Shown here: positions 42,102-53,872 of the stretch, piece after piece
Layout of the letters: each line of letters begins with the position of its first letter
How positions within the stretch are numbered: position 1 is the stretch's first letter
Assembly: GCA_905160935.1 (NCBI GenBank)
Contig: CAJHZI010000804.1
Span: 177,501 to 241,500 of the forward strand
Reading direction: 5' to 3'
DNA from: Enchytraeus crypticus
Lineage: Eukaryota; Annelida; Clitellata; Enchytraeida; Enchytraeidae
DNA: 64,000 bases
Notes under the pieces: model-generated
What the model was told of the DNA's origin: nothing
The model's database searches: none
Seen by the model: only the letters and a program-made list of their open reading frames with translations
Program-made: the position numbers and the translations under genes

Positions 42102-42740
42102 ATTGACGTAACTGTTAGACGAATGCCCTGGCAGTATACGATAAGCTTATTCAATGCGATTAGCTCAGACGTTAAATTTCACGACCGAGTAAAGAAATGT
42201 CAACTAAAATTTAAACAGAAAGAAATTGTCTGGGAAAGGTAATTAAGGACGACGAACGTTAAACTTTGGACTTGTTATCAAGTAGGAATTTTCGGTTATT
42301 GGATTTATTTAGTTACTGTCTATTTTTTTGGTTTTGACGTCGTAGTGCTGAATGTTTGTCATGGATGATAGTAATAGCTTAGTTACACACTGTTGTTGTT
42401 GTTGAGTTGAAGGTCTGAATCCGACATACAATGCTACATTTCCATTTCTAAATTCTGAACCAATATAATGACCCTCGATAAATTTATTAATAATTAATTA
42501 GTTAATAATAAAAATCCATTTAATAACAAATTGAGATCTTGAACCTTCTAGTATGTTTATATTTTTATAAATGTGCTAATAGATGTAATTAGATGTAATT
42601 AACACGTGTAATTACAGTATAACGTGTAATTAAATATAATTGCATGCAATTACATGTAATTCAATCAGCGTAGTGAGGCCCAATGCAGTTCTACATGTAT
42701 TCATGTAACAAGTGAAACTAATATAACATTTACTTCCATG
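42102..42740. other. Spacer with TGTAATT-type inverted motifs
   Basis: At 42575-42662 GTAATTA/TAATTAC motifs recur around AATTGCATGCAATT, a perfect 14-bp palindrome. Not assigned. Confidence 0.4.
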
Positions 42741-42744
42741 TCAT

Positions 42745-42880
42745 CTCTCTTTGTGCACTCCCTACTGGCAGGTCCTTTGTATACAACTCCGCCACTCTTT
42801 CCTCTTTCCTCTTCATGTCCACATATATGAGTGGATCTTTAAATTATCTATTACATTCCGTTTGATATACCTTCATTCTT
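42745..42880 (+). repeat. Repeat F, without long (CT)n
   Basis: TCTCTCTTTGTGCACTCCC, TACTGGCAGGTCC, TCTTTCCTCTTCATGTCC and ATATGAGTGGATCTTTAAAT. Confidence 0.7.
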
Positions 42881-43290
42881 GAAGGATTCTGCGTATGCGA
42901 GGTAGGCCTCTTAACCTTCCTCAGCGTTGACTATCATTTACTGGGCAAGGGCGTCATCCCCTAAGAAAAAGTCCTGTTTACCTAAACTATCCTCGATGTG
43001 ATAAACCGATTTATTTCGCTTGTGAGATACTACCTATCCTGGTTTTGAACACGTAGCCTCTTTCCCATCAGGCCAACTTGCTAACAACCTTTGTACCAGC
43101 AGCCGCTCCCACTCCAAATTCATACTAAAGAGCTGCTATTTTATTAGCCTTCAGTGAAATAATGCAGACACTTAGAAAGGGATTGACGCTTTCTGTGCTA
43201 TTAATGGTGATATTTTATAGCGCCAATCCTATGAGGGCGGAAGTGGATAGTGTATTCACGGAATTACATACATAAAAGGCAACTAGGATG
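42881..43290. other. Spacer
   Basis: A weak tRNA-like stretch on the minus strand at about 43025-43090. Nothing firm. Confidence 0.3.
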
Positions 43291-43294
43291 TCTC

Positions 43295-43505
43295 TTATTC
43301 CAGATCAATCAATAAATAGGAACCTTCACTTATCTCAGATCAATCAATAAGTAGAAAGCTACACTTATTCCAGATCAATCAATAAGTAGGAAGCTCCACT
43401 TCTTCTAAATTAATCAATATATAGGTACCTCCACTTATTCCAGAGCAATAATTAAGTAGGAAGCTATACTTATTCCAGATCAATCAATAAGTAGGAAGCT
43501 CGATA
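43295..43505. repeat. 35-bp minisatellite, six units
   Basis: CAGATCAATCAATAAGTAGG followed by AAGCTCCACTTATTC. Marks at 43301, 43336 and 43371 give the period. Confidence 0.9.
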
Positions 43506-43754
43506 GCATTGATCTGTGCTCATAAAAGACGCTAAAACTTAGCGATACAATGTATAGACAATAAAAGAAAATGTGTTAACAAAAGGACAATAGAGAAAAT
43601 GCGAGAAAATGAGAGAACAGAAATTAGATTTATGAAATGTCATGTGTATAACTGATCATCTTATCCAATTTTAAAAGTATTGAATACTAGTTCATAACAG
43701 ATAGCGCTGAATTGATCATCATCTTCCATTTATTCCCAGTGTAAAACGTTTAGA

Positions 43755-43995
43755 ATCTCTTAATAGCGTAGGGGTAACGTCATGAAGTTTTAATTAAATG
43801 ACAGATCCTGAGGTGAATTGAACTCTCGCGGGTTCGAATCCCAGCCGCGCTGATCTGAGAGTAAAATCTCTAACATTCACTGGACTGGTTATGCAGATAA
43901 TGGTCTAAATTGCCTAACGGTGTAAACATGTGGTATTAAAAGTGATAGATATCAACATAGTTGATCATTTCACTATAATGTGTGTTTACTTTTTT
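43755..43995 (+). repeat. SINE-D, full-length
   Basis: TCTTAATAGCGTAGGGGTAAC, a GCGGGTTCGAATCCCAGCC B-box region, TAAAATCTCTAACATTCAC, and TTGATCATTTCACTATAATG. Confidence 0.9.
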
Positions 43996-44269
43996 GCCGG
44001 GGGGTCTGGAAATAATAAGATAAAATAAATTATTAATAGAATTAAATATTATTTTATAAATAGCCTACTAAAGAAGCGTCATCTATGCAGTCTGTAAAAT
44101 CAATGGTTAATTATACCCCTCTCAAATTCTATTTCGAAACTTTGTTTGGCAACAATGATATTCCTTTATCTGGCTCAAAGTGCACAAAATATGAAATAGG
44201 CTGTTCAAATCCAAAAACCTGCAATGCATGCTATCTTGCGTCGATCTGTCTGCTTTGCGTCTTCTTTGT

Positions 44270-44409
44270 CTGGCTGGAGCCAGTGGCGATATCGGTAAGA
44301 TACTCGACCGCGGATCAGTATGTGCGGGGTTCAAATCCTGGGCTCGAACGTCACTGACATCGCTTTCGAGTGAGGAAATTGACGTTAACATTAGTTTTAT
44401 CACCTTTTA
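44270..44409 (+). repeat. SINE-A, full-length
   Basis: CTGGCTGGAGCCAGTGGCGA head with a CTGGCT/AGCCAG mini-hairpin, GGGGTTCAAATCCTGGG and GAGGAAATTGACGTTAAC. Confidence 0.9.
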
Positions 44410-44599
44410 AAATTCGAATCTGATTAGCAGACAAAGTCATACCACTGTTGTCACATAATTACTTCTTATTACCAACTTGTTATCAAACTATTAAAAAATA
44501 ACTATAATTATATTGAATGAAGTGCAAATGAGGTCTTAACTGCTGCCCATCCATTTTGGCTAAATTTATATCGACAATATACTGACACAATTGGTAAAA

Positions 44600-46945
44600 G
44601 GTAATGTTTAGTGGACTTAAAGTTTAAATTGCAAATAGTTTATGCTATATTAGGGGTTGACTTTAACCAGTTGAATTCTAATTTAATTTCGCATATTACG
44701 GGTCTGGTTGATTTAACCAAAGAACCTGCTAGAGGTCAAAATCAACTAGACCACATTCTTTCCATTGACGATCTTTTTGATAACATTAAGGTCATTAACT
44801 CTACAGTAACTAGCGACCACAGTGCTAATGTAGCATATTCTGGTGCTCAAATTTTATGTACTACTAAAAGAAAGCATAGGGTTACTTTTCGCCCGAAATC
44901 CCCTTCTCTTAATGCTTGTTACCTTAACAACTGATCTAACAATGATGTCTTCAAAGACATGTCTGACTTGGATGTGCAAGACATGTTTGATGAGTTTTAT
45001 TTGATTGCTTGGAAGCTGCAAGATGATTTCTTTCCTCCAAAGACAATAACATTAACTTCTAATGACCCTAGCTTTGTATCGCCAGAAATCAAGAGTTTGT
45101 TACGACGAAAGAATGCTCTGATGCGCTCTGGCAAGATTGAAAAGGCAAACTCTCTTGCTAAAAAAATTGGTAATCTTATTGCTAAAGCTAATTCTAAGCA
45201 GCTATCGAGTCTCACTACAGATTCATCAACGGTTGAACTCTGGCAAATGGTAAAGCAATGTTTAGGGAAAAAACCTAAGCATCTAGTTCCTGGTAACATC
45301 ACTGCTGACTCACTTAACGATCATTATGCTGATATATCAGCTGACCCTAAATATTCTGCGCCTCTCTTCAAAAGTACCAATTCTAAGGCCGATTTTAAAC
45401 CACTTTCTGAATTTCAAGTTTTTAATATATTGAACAACCTGAAGCCAACCGCTACTGGTTTGGATGGTCTAACAGCCTGGTTTTTCAGGTTTTCTGCTCC
45501 TGTATTCTATCAACCTCTAACAACACTTTTAAATGCTTCCATGGCACAGTCTGTTGTCCCTAATCAGTGGAAAACTTCTTGTATAATACCTTTGTCTAAA
45601 GTTTCTAAACTCTCTACACTGTCCGATTTTCGTCCTATCTCCATCACCCCTGTTCTTTCCAGACTTTGTGAGAGAGTCATCATTTCAACTTACATTTATC
45701 CTGCTCTATTAAGTCCTCCTGCTACACTTTGTTTATATGACCAGTTCGCCTTCAGGCCAACCGGATCTACCACAGGTGCCCTGATAGCACTCTATCAGAG
45801 TATCTCACAAATGTTGTCAAGTAGTCCCTTTGTCAGAGTCATTGTTCTAGATTTTAGCAAAGCTTTTGATCGGATCAGACATTCAACTGTTATTGAAAAG
45901 TTTGCTGATCTGGACATACCATCTTGCATCCATAATTGGCTTGTTAGTTTCTTTACTGGCCGTCAACATTGTACTAAATTTGATGGCAATGTATCCTCTA
46001 CTGCAAATATTTCAGCTAGTGTTGTACAAGGTTCATCTATTGGTCCCGCTTTATATTCCATTACTGATTCGGATCTAAGACTATCCTATAAGAACTATCC
46101 TATAAGAGAAGATATCCACTCTTATAATGACATAATTAAGTTCGCTGATGATACATACCTCATTATCCCATCTCAGTATCTTTATTCCACTGACGATGAA
46201 CTTTCTAATATTGACTTGTGGTTCAGTAAGAACAATCTACAGTTGAATAAGTCGAAATCCCGTGAACTTCTTTTCCATTCTCCGCGATCTAGATTTCTAG
46301 CAAGTTCTGTGCCACCGCTCCTAGATGGAATTGTCAGAGTCAACACCTTGAAATGCTTAGGTGTTACACTGCAATCCAACTTCTCTTTTTCTCTCCACGT
46401 GGATGATATAATTAGCAGTTGCTCTTCTAATCTTTTTGCCATTCGCACTCTAAAAATCAAAAGGTCTTAATTCTGACCTAATTGTCACTGTCTTTAAATC
46501 TATTGAACTCTCCAAGTTAACATATGCATCGCAATTTTGGTGGGGTTATTTTGATTCCTCCGAGAGTGAACGCCTTGAAGCCTTCCTCAGGAAGGCTACA
46601 AGATGTAACTTCTATGATGGAGTACGATCTTTTGCGGATATCGCTGACGATGCAGATGAGAAATTGTTTAACGCTATCATCAGTAACAAACAGCATGTCC
46701 TTCACCAGCTTCTTCCGCCGCTTAAAGATAATGTTAACTTTAATCTCAGGGAGAGGGCTCACCCTTTCTCTTTACCATCTAAGCGCACACCTGTGATGGA
46801 TAAGAACTTTATAATTAGAATGCTATATCAAGACTCTTATTAAGTTTTTTTAAACAATGTCTGTTTATGTCTATTACTTTCTATATTGCCATTTGTGTGT
46901 GTGTACGTTTTCTGCAGTATGTCAGATTTCATGTAATAAACGAAT
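44600..46945 (+). mobile_element. 5'-truncated non-LTR retrotransposon (Jockey/CR1 supergroup)
   Basis: The copy starts within the endonuclease domain, so about 1.5-2 kb of 5' sequence is probably missing. The C-terminus and a short 3' UTR with AATAAA at 46935-46940 are present. It carries no GACGTTAAA module, so it is a different LINE from B and C. Confidence 0.88.
44611..46843 (+). pseudogene. Endonuclease (end) and reverse transcriptase ORF of that LINE
   Basis: From the left: the tail of an EEP-type endonuclease with VDFNQL (GDFN-like, 44659) and TSDHSAN carrying the catalytic SDH (44812-44820), then a linker, then a complete RT domain. RT landmarks are the LKPTATGLDG entry motif, FRPISITPVLSRLCERVI, motif A DFSKAFDRIRH (45850), motif B VVQGSSIGPAL, and the catalytic FADD at 46141-46152. 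NNLQLNKSKSRELLF and LKCLGVTL follow. The C-terminal domain ends RMLYQDSY at a TAA (46841-46843). Two lesions break it: one TGA at 44932-44934 in frame, and one frameshift in an A-rich spot near 46455-46465, after LKIK. All catalytic residues visible in RT are retained, so inactivation is recent. Confidence 0.92.
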
Positions 46946-47882
46946 ATAATATAGTCTAAACAGTGATCGTTTAAACAGTAATAATTTTTGACCGGGAATA
47001 TCATTGAATTATTCCTAGTTGCTAGAATCTTTATAGCCTCATGCCTATTCCTTTACCTCTTAGTATAACTTTTATTTCGTTCATTTTATTGCGATTTTAT
47101 GTAAAATCATTTCGCTTGTTCGTCAGGAACACGCAAAGTGAGGTTCGTAAAAATCGAGCACAATGCGATGGCAACACGGCGAGGTATTCTTTATGCCATC
47201 AGACAATCAGACATAATCGCAACGGCTTCTATGACAACAAGAGAGACTGGGTTAAAATCAATTAAACTCCATTATTCAGCGTTAATCTTCACAAACAGCT
47301 TTTCCGGAGAAAAGCTCGGATTTGAATTTCTTTTGAAATTGCAGGACGTTGTATTCGACCCAAACATTTAACGGCTTGAGGCAATCGATTTTGTTAGAGG
47401 GTACTCAGCTAAAAGCTTTGTTTAACTCAAGAGACAACAATTTCTGCTATAATTTAAATCGCTACGCGTATAGATTATTAAAATGTAGATTCGCATAATC
47501 ATAGTATGAATGTAGTTTAATAATTAATTTAAAATGTTTTTAAACGAAGTTTATTGGCAACTTCATGATTTCGCAAAATAAATATCAGCAATTTCGTAGA
47601 ATTAAATCAGAATAAAGCTATAAACTACAAAATTGACTTAACTAGTACAATAAAATCCCGAAGCTAAGTTATTTTTCCGTACTGCAGGTATATTAAGAAA
47701 TAATCTATCAAACCAATGCAATCAAGTTAAGTGCAAGGATATATAAATGAAGAATGCAGTTATAAGCTGAAACTGGTTCTAGCTTTCCAGTCACTGATAT
47801 CATCATTGGTTAACATAACAGACGCTAAATCTGACTTAACTTATGACCAACTCTGCTTCAGCATAAAAATGAATATCGAGGT
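46946..47882. other. Spacer
   Basis: Overlapping frames at 47041-47371 have no recognised domain. They were not annotated as genes. Confidence 0.4.
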
Positions 47883-48013
47883 AAAAGTAAAAGCTAATGT
47901 TAATGTCAGTTTCCTCACTCGAAAGTGATTTCCGTGACAGCGAGCCCAGGATTTGAACCCCGCACATACTGATCCGCTGTCGAGTATCTTACCGACTTCG
48001 CCACTGGATCCAA
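47883..48013 (-). repeat. SINE-A, full-length
   Basis: TTGGATCCAGTGGCGAAGTC on the minus strand, with GGGGTTCAAATCCTGGG and GAGGAAACTGACATTAAC. Confidence 0.88.
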
Positions 48014-48800
48014 GTTCTCATTAAATAAGAAAAATATTCAGAAATATTTATAGAATTTTGAATGCAGAAAATAGTAATTGTTGTGGAGATGTCAAGATGA
48101 TTTGTTGAGATCATTGCACTGATGTCGTTGTTAGGTGAGGACAGTGTCCGTAAAATCTCGAGATTCTCGACCATTGATACCTGCATCCGCTAGGAACAGA
48201 GTTAAAAGAAATCGTGAAGTTGTCGGAGAAGAGTGGAGGCTCTTAAATATTGTAAAAGCTGAGAAATATAATAAATAAATGGGATATATTGAAGTAATAT
48301 GCATTACTAGGATTGCTATATAATGTATATAACGTATTTTCTTTTGAGAGTTTTCTAAATGAACTATCCGTGTTTGATGTGAACTTTCAATGTCAGTGAA
48401 TTTAAGATTTCGAGGCGACTCGATGGTTTGATGGAATCATTGCGAGTTTTCGAGCAAGATTCGTTAATTTAAGTGTGCAAGACAGTTCTAAGGTTGTATT
48501 CCAACTTGCAGTAATGGTTTTGTTCTGCATTTTAATTTGCAGACAAGAAAGGCAGTCTACATTTTAACACTACGAAGAACTACACTCGTCGTAGAATTCG
48601 AAAACTATCCAGAGTTTGACCTCCGATGACGAAACATTATTGTTAATAATATTGTTAATAATATTGACGAAATAATATTGTTCAGTTAAGTTAAGAAACA
48701 AAATACCATAATCTACATGTATACTTTCATATTTAAAGAATGATAAACTGGATTTAATTTGTGTATCAGTATTTTTCTGGTTTAATAAAGCTACAGCTAT
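48014..48800. other. Spacer
   Basis: A small ATTGTTAATAATATTG tandem near 48640-48670. Nothing else. Confidence 0.4.
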
Positions 48801-48921
48801 AACGCAAGATTTAGCGTCTGTTTCCTCATCATAAGGGATACCGTCAGAGACGGTTTGTCTGAGATTCAAATCGTGGTCTCCTGTTTCTCATGCAAGTGTG
48901 CTATCCACTCAGCCATCCAGC
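48801..48921 (-). repeat. SINE-L, best copy
   Basis: The minus strand has TGGCTGAGTGGATAGCAC as A-box region, ACGATTTGAATCTCAG as B-box, then CGTCTCTGACGGTATCCC, TTATGATGAGGAAACAGACG and CTAAATC. The tRNA-like head differs from SINE-A while the tail is the same module. Confidence 0.82.
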
Positions 48922-49122
48922 ATGTACAATATGAAGTAGAGTTGAATCCAAGAAGATTCAAAATAAACCAATCGACAAAATAAAATCCGTTTTAATCAGT
49001 CGCACTATGGTAGAAAGCTAGAGCCATTCAGCATAAAGCCATCAGTCTACCGGACACCTACTACAGGAATTTATATAGTATCAATTAGCTTATCTATCTA
49101 TCCAGTTTTCCACGGTAAGTAA

Positions 49123-49360
49123 AAAAGTAAACACGCATTATAGTGAAATGATCAACTATGTTGATATCTATCACTTTTAATATCGCAAGTTTAAACCGCT
49201 AGAAAATTTAGACCATTTTCCGTATAACCAGTCCAGTGAATGTCCGAGATTTTACTCTCAGATCGGCGCGGCTGGGATTCGAACCCATGAGGGATCAATT
49301 CACCTCAGGATCTGTCATTGAAAACTTCATGACGTTACCCCTACGCTATTAAGAAATTCT
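49123..49360 (-). repeat. SINE-D, full-length
   Basis: The minus strand has TTAATAGCGTAGGGGTAACG, a GGGTTCGAATCCCAGCCG B-box region, and the GATAGATATCAACATAGTTG end. Confidence 0.9.
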
Positions 49361-50231
49361 AAAATATACCAATCGGTTGATCATCATAAAAGATTATTAG
49401 GTTGAATAAGTTCTTGAACCCATCATTTTATTAGATATAAAAAAGGAGAAGCATTGATGTTTGTTTACTCAGCACTGTTTCAACATATTATTCGTGCATT
49501 CGACTTAAATCATCAATATTTCTATAGCCAATATTCTAAGCAAAGTCATAAGTCTAATGGCGTGCTTATAATGACGCAAATTAGCCTATTTTTCTTCCAT
49601 TACTATGACGTCAATGAGTAATTAAAACAAGAAATCCGCCACAGAATAATTAACCAATTAATTCTGATGTAAAGAATGACTTGAAGCTGAGTTAGAAAAC
49701 CCACCTTGAGATTTTTGAATGACTTGATCACGATTATTTAAATTCTATATTTTCGAAAACGGAAACCAGGAGAGATTGTTGATAAACATCAACTTAAAAA
49801 TACTAGGTCTGATTTCTAGAAAACTTCAACAGAAATGCGATGTAACAACTAGCATGCAATCACGGTGTAACAGCACTGGTGTTCGTAAACAATGGAGCTA
49901 AGACGTTAGAAGAAAAGTCGTTCATAGCTCATTGTACTCTGCTAGAAAGTCCTGCAAGAAATAATTTCATTTTGATTGACGTAAACATGAGAGATGGAGC
50001 GTTAATTGTTTTCGTTAGACTGAAAATCGACTTCTGAAAAAGAAAATTTCGTTGGCTTATCGTTTATTTCCCCTGATTTAAACTACTTCTGCAATTGAAT
50101 AATTATTAAAAGCTTTGAGCTACTGGAAAACAAATGAATTAATAAAAAAATTTAAATGCGGAACTAAAAATTGACAGTAATATTGTTTTATAATTTGTGA
50201 TATCAAATTACTATTATTCAGTTATATAATT
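49361..50231. other. Spacer
   Basis: Nothing recognised. Confidence 0.4.
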
Positions 50232-50287
50232 TGTGACAGATATCAACATAATTGATCATTTCACTATAACGCGTGTATACTTTTTAT
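50232..50287 (+). repeat. SINE-D 3' end fragment
   Basis: TGACAGATATCAACATAATTG and ATCATTTCACTATAACGCG only. Confidence 0.75.
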
Positions 50288-50589
50288 GACTAGCTAAAGG
50301 CTGCATTAATAACAGTCGTAGTTTTTGTGGTAGGATCAGTAAATCTACAGACTACTTATTTATTAGTCTGGAAACAGACAAATCTGATATAATACGCAGG
50401 AATATACTGTATGTATTGGAACTGCAATAGTAAGCAACAATAGAAAGAGCGAGAGTGAAATTTCGATTAATTTCTTCGCTCTCGAATCTGTTTACATAAC
50501 CGATATGAACATTACAACAGATGATATGTTTGTATAAAAGTATGCATTGGAACTGCCATTTGAAATGTTTCAGCTTTAGCATCAGAGAG

Positions 50590-50960
50590 AAAATTAGAAA
50601 TAGAGATAAAGAGAGAGAGAGAGAGAGATTGAGGGAGACGGAGAGAGAGAAAGAGCAGAGACATAGTATCGTGAGTATCACACATAGATCAATGAGTATC
50701 ACACATAGAGAAAAGTAGAAATAGAGATAAAGAGAGAGAGAGAGAGATTGAGGGAGACGGAGAGAGAGAAAGAGCAGAGACATAGTATCGTGAGTATCAC
50801 ACATAGATCAATGAGTATCACACATAGATCAATGAGTATCACACATAGATCAATGAGTATCACACATAGATCAATGAGTATCACACATAGATCAATGAGT
50901 ATCACACATATATCAATGAGTATCACACATAGGTCAATGAGTATCACACATAGATCAATT
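50590..50960. repeat. 21-bp minisatellite on top of a 115-bp duplication
   Basis: A block of AGAAATAGAGATAAAGAG, (AG)n, TTGAGGGAGACGG, GAGCAGAGACATAGTATCG and AGTATCACACATAGA occurs at about 50596 and 50717. The second copy continues into nine units of CAATGAGTATCACACATAGAT. Confidence 0.93.
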
Positions 50961-51648
50961 CCTTTTTATTCATTAAAGATACAGATATAAGTCGACATTT
51001 TACGTCGGTTTTGGTCTCTTTAAATACAGCGGTATTTTCGATACATTAGTTAAATCCTAGCATTGATATCTCTGCAGCCAAAATCTTGACCGATAATGCA
51101 ATCGAGTGCAGTTTTGGTAAAGTGATGGCAGATTATATATAATACGAGTTATGCACGATATTTAAAGTTAAATTACTAATGAAAAACGAGGCAGCCATAC
51201 AAAGAGAGCAACTTTTCTGCCTATGATATAACTTTTAAGACAGAGCGTTACTTTCACAGCTTTGGCAGTAAATGAAAGGTTTTTCTTTCTTAACGTTAAT
51301 GCTTTCTCTGTAATTAAGGCAAAAGCATAATATAATCAAAAGCATTGCCCCCATACAAAGGCCTATATAAGCAGCATTATCTTCGACTTATTTGTATCGT
51401 AGTCAGATGGAAATATGGCTGTAGAATCACATCTGTCAATGGAAGAAATGTGTGCCTGCTGAATTTTAACAATGAACTAAAAACAAAGCAAAAGCCTAAA
51501 TTAATTCCTTGGCTGTGGGGTTGTTGAGGGAACAAACCCCCGAGACTTTCAGAATGCTTACCTCCCACAAGACTCGAATGATAATTTAATTGATATTCAT
51601 TTTACTTTCTACTGTTTATATGTTATAATTATTATTTACTGTTTAAAA
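50961..51648. other. Spacer
   Basis: Frames at 51345-51568 on both strands carry no recognised domain. Confidence 0.4.
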
Positions 51649-51790
51649 ATGGCCGGAGCCAGTGGCGATGTCGGTAAGATACTAGACCGCCGATCGGTAT
51701 GTGCGGGTTCAAATCCTGGGCTCGTCGTAACTGACATCTCTTTTGAGTGAGGAAACTTACGTTACCATTAGCATTTTTTAGCATTTTAGC
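51649..51790 (+). repeat. SINE-A, full-length
   Basis: GGCCGGAGCCAGTGGCGATG, GCGGGTTCAAATCCTGGG and GAGGAAACTTACGTTACC, with an AGCATTTT tail. Confidence 0.88.
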
Positions 51791-51879
51791 TCTTTAATTT
51801 CTATAATTGTGTACTTGTATATCAACTAAAAGTAAGATAGAGAAATGTCAATAAAACGTAGAAAGTACCAATCAACGGT

Positions 51880-51985
51880 ACAAAGTAATGGTGAAGAGTA
51901 CCTTTATACGGTGGCTGGGTACTTCTAGCTTAGAGTACTGTTAAACGGTGCCTCGGTACTTCTAGCTTAGTCAAAGTACTTCAAT
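51880..51985. repeat. Small repeat of TACTTCTAGCTTAG
   Basis: GGTACTTCTAGCTTAG and GAGTACTGTTAAACGGTGCC recur two to three times. Confidence 0.6.
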
Positions 51986-52144
51986 TCTCTAAAGCTACCT
52001 CTCGTCTCCTCTAAACAAACTGTGTGTCTTCGCCGATAAACTGATGTTTAGATCAGTTAGTAATTAGAAAGATACACAGACAAAAGAAGACAGAAGGCTT
52101 TCAACAAATGCATTAAGCCAAGAACAGAAAGTCAACTAGAGAAA

Positions 52145-52300
52145 TGAAGTGAAATAGAAGATGTAGTGAAACAGAGAGATGTAGTGAAACAGAGAGATTT
52201 AATGGAACAGAGAGATTTGGTGGAGCAGAGAGATTTAGTGAAACAGAGATATTTAGTGGAACAGAGAGATTTAGTGGAACAGAGAGATGTGATGGACCAT
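52145..52300. repeat. 18-bp minisatellite, about eight units
   Basis: GAACAGAGAGATTTAGTG and variants. Confidence 0.9.
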
Positions 52301-53140
52301 AGACTATAATTTATACCACGTAACGAATCTGCTTCGGATAATTTTTCTATAACTGAAAGCTAAAAACAAAAATAATTTAATGTCTATTTCCGCACTATGA
52401 GTGCATAGCCTTGTGAGGAGTTTAACCTATGGACTTATGTTTATAAAGACAGTTAGGTTCCAATTATGTCTTAAGCAGGTACTTATAAAATATCTGAAAA
52501 TAACGGAGTGGGGCTTAGTCCCACTTTATTCTCTACTTTTCAATCCACGCTCAAAGTTTAGAGGTGAAATAGATATTTTGTAAAGAAGATTGATTACTTA
52601 AGTTATACTTTTTAGATTGTTTGAACTCACCCATTATAATACTGCGGAAGCAAATATTGACTAATTTATTATAGCATTACTCCGTATAGTGCATTCTATC
52701 TGAATATTATTATTTTTGTGAATATCTTTAGGTTTCCTCTTTTTATCAAAGCAAGTGCTAAGGACTACAGGTAAATTGATATACTGTAGATACGAAAATC
52801 TAGAGTAGTGTCAAAATTGCGAGTTTCAAGAAATCTTATGACCGAGAAGAATATGGTGAGACCTAATCGGACAATTAATATAAAATCACTTAGACTTTGT
52901 GTCCAATTCGTATGGCGTCTCTTCTTTACTTCAGAATTCTTCATCAAACTTTGACTCAGCTGAATTATTTAGTACTTAGTTCTCGAGGAATTGACAACAA
53001 ATAATTTAAAAATATTCTGGTCAGTGACCTGGTAAAATCATTGAGAGTAGCTTTGTTTACTTTTCTATCATATGCAGGTAGTACTACTGCTAATGAAGCT
53101 TTTGAAGAAGTTGAAAACATACCACATTTAAATCGGCGTG
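52301..53140. other. Spacer
   Basis: Nothing recognised. Confidence 0.4.
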
Positions 53141-53141
53141 A

Positions 53142-53155
53142 CCTCTCTCTCTCTA

Positions 53156-53188
<33 letters not shown>

Positions 53189-53392
53189 TTCATAATTCTC
53201 TCTACATCTTTCTCTCTCTCTCTCTCTCTCTTTAACTCTCTCTCTCTCGCTCTTCCTCCTTTTCTCTCTCTCTCCCTCTTTCTCTCTCTCTCACTCTCTC
53301 TTACTCTTTCTCTCACTCTGTCTTTCTCTCTTTCTCTCTCTTAGTAAACTGCCTAACGGCAGATTCACATCACATAACCCTCCCAACTAATT
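53142..53392 (+). repeat. (CT)n tract with repeat F head
   Basis: About 200 bp of CT with interruptions, then TTAGTAAACTGCCTAACGGC and AGATTCACATCACATAACCC, a diverged F junction. Confidence 0.75.
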
Positions 53393-53469
53393 CATTATCT
53401 TATTTGATTGGTTGTTAATTATGAGTTTTATATACATATAAAATGACAGTCAATTACCAAATCTCAGAG

Positions 53470-53616
53470 GTAGTTATTAAAACAAGGAGGAAAAGGACCA
53501 GGCTGTTGCATGTCATCACTTCTATTTAACATTTACGCAGAGGCAATGATGACGTAATCATTGAAAAATACTGAAGAAGCAATAGAAATTAAAGGAAACC
53601 TAACGACGGATGCAAC
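53470..53616 (+). pseudogene. Fossil of a LINE reverse transcriptase, motif B region
   Basis: One frame reads GPGCCMSSLLFNIYAEAMMT, a stop, then SLKNTEEAIEIKGN. This corresponds to the RT segment around 'RQGC.LSP.LFN.Y.E', in which the SP has become SS. The FADD block is not found. Only about 40 codons survive. Confidence 0.72.
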
Positions 53617-53761
53617 GTTTGTTGCTATCTAATTTAACGTGCGGCAAATGTTCGAAATTCCTCGAGTAACCTTTTTCACATGTATTAATACAGCAAGTTA
53701 GTTTATTGATTAATATTCCATAGCAGTCAACCACTCGCAACCAGCTCTGTTATTCACGGAG

Positions 53762-53872
53762 CCAAAAGCTAAAGCCAAGTTTGTCGTTAATTTCCTGCTC
53801 TATAGCATGCCAATGACCGAAGGGCACGGGATTTGAACCCTGCACCTACTCATCCGCTGTAGTTCAGCTTGG
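53762..53872 (-). repeat. SINE-A, heavily diverged
   Basis: The minus strand has GATGAGTAGGTGCAGGGTTC, AAATCCCGTGCCC and GAAATTAACGACAAAC, with an (AGCTTT) tail. Confidence 0.7.

Noticed and set aside
44122-44403. ORFs on both strands over 44.1-44.4 kb
   Set aside because: Mostly SINE-A sequence read in frame.
47041-47371. Two overlapping plus ORFs
   Set aside because: Short, overlapping in different frames, no recognised domain, composition as for flanking DNA.
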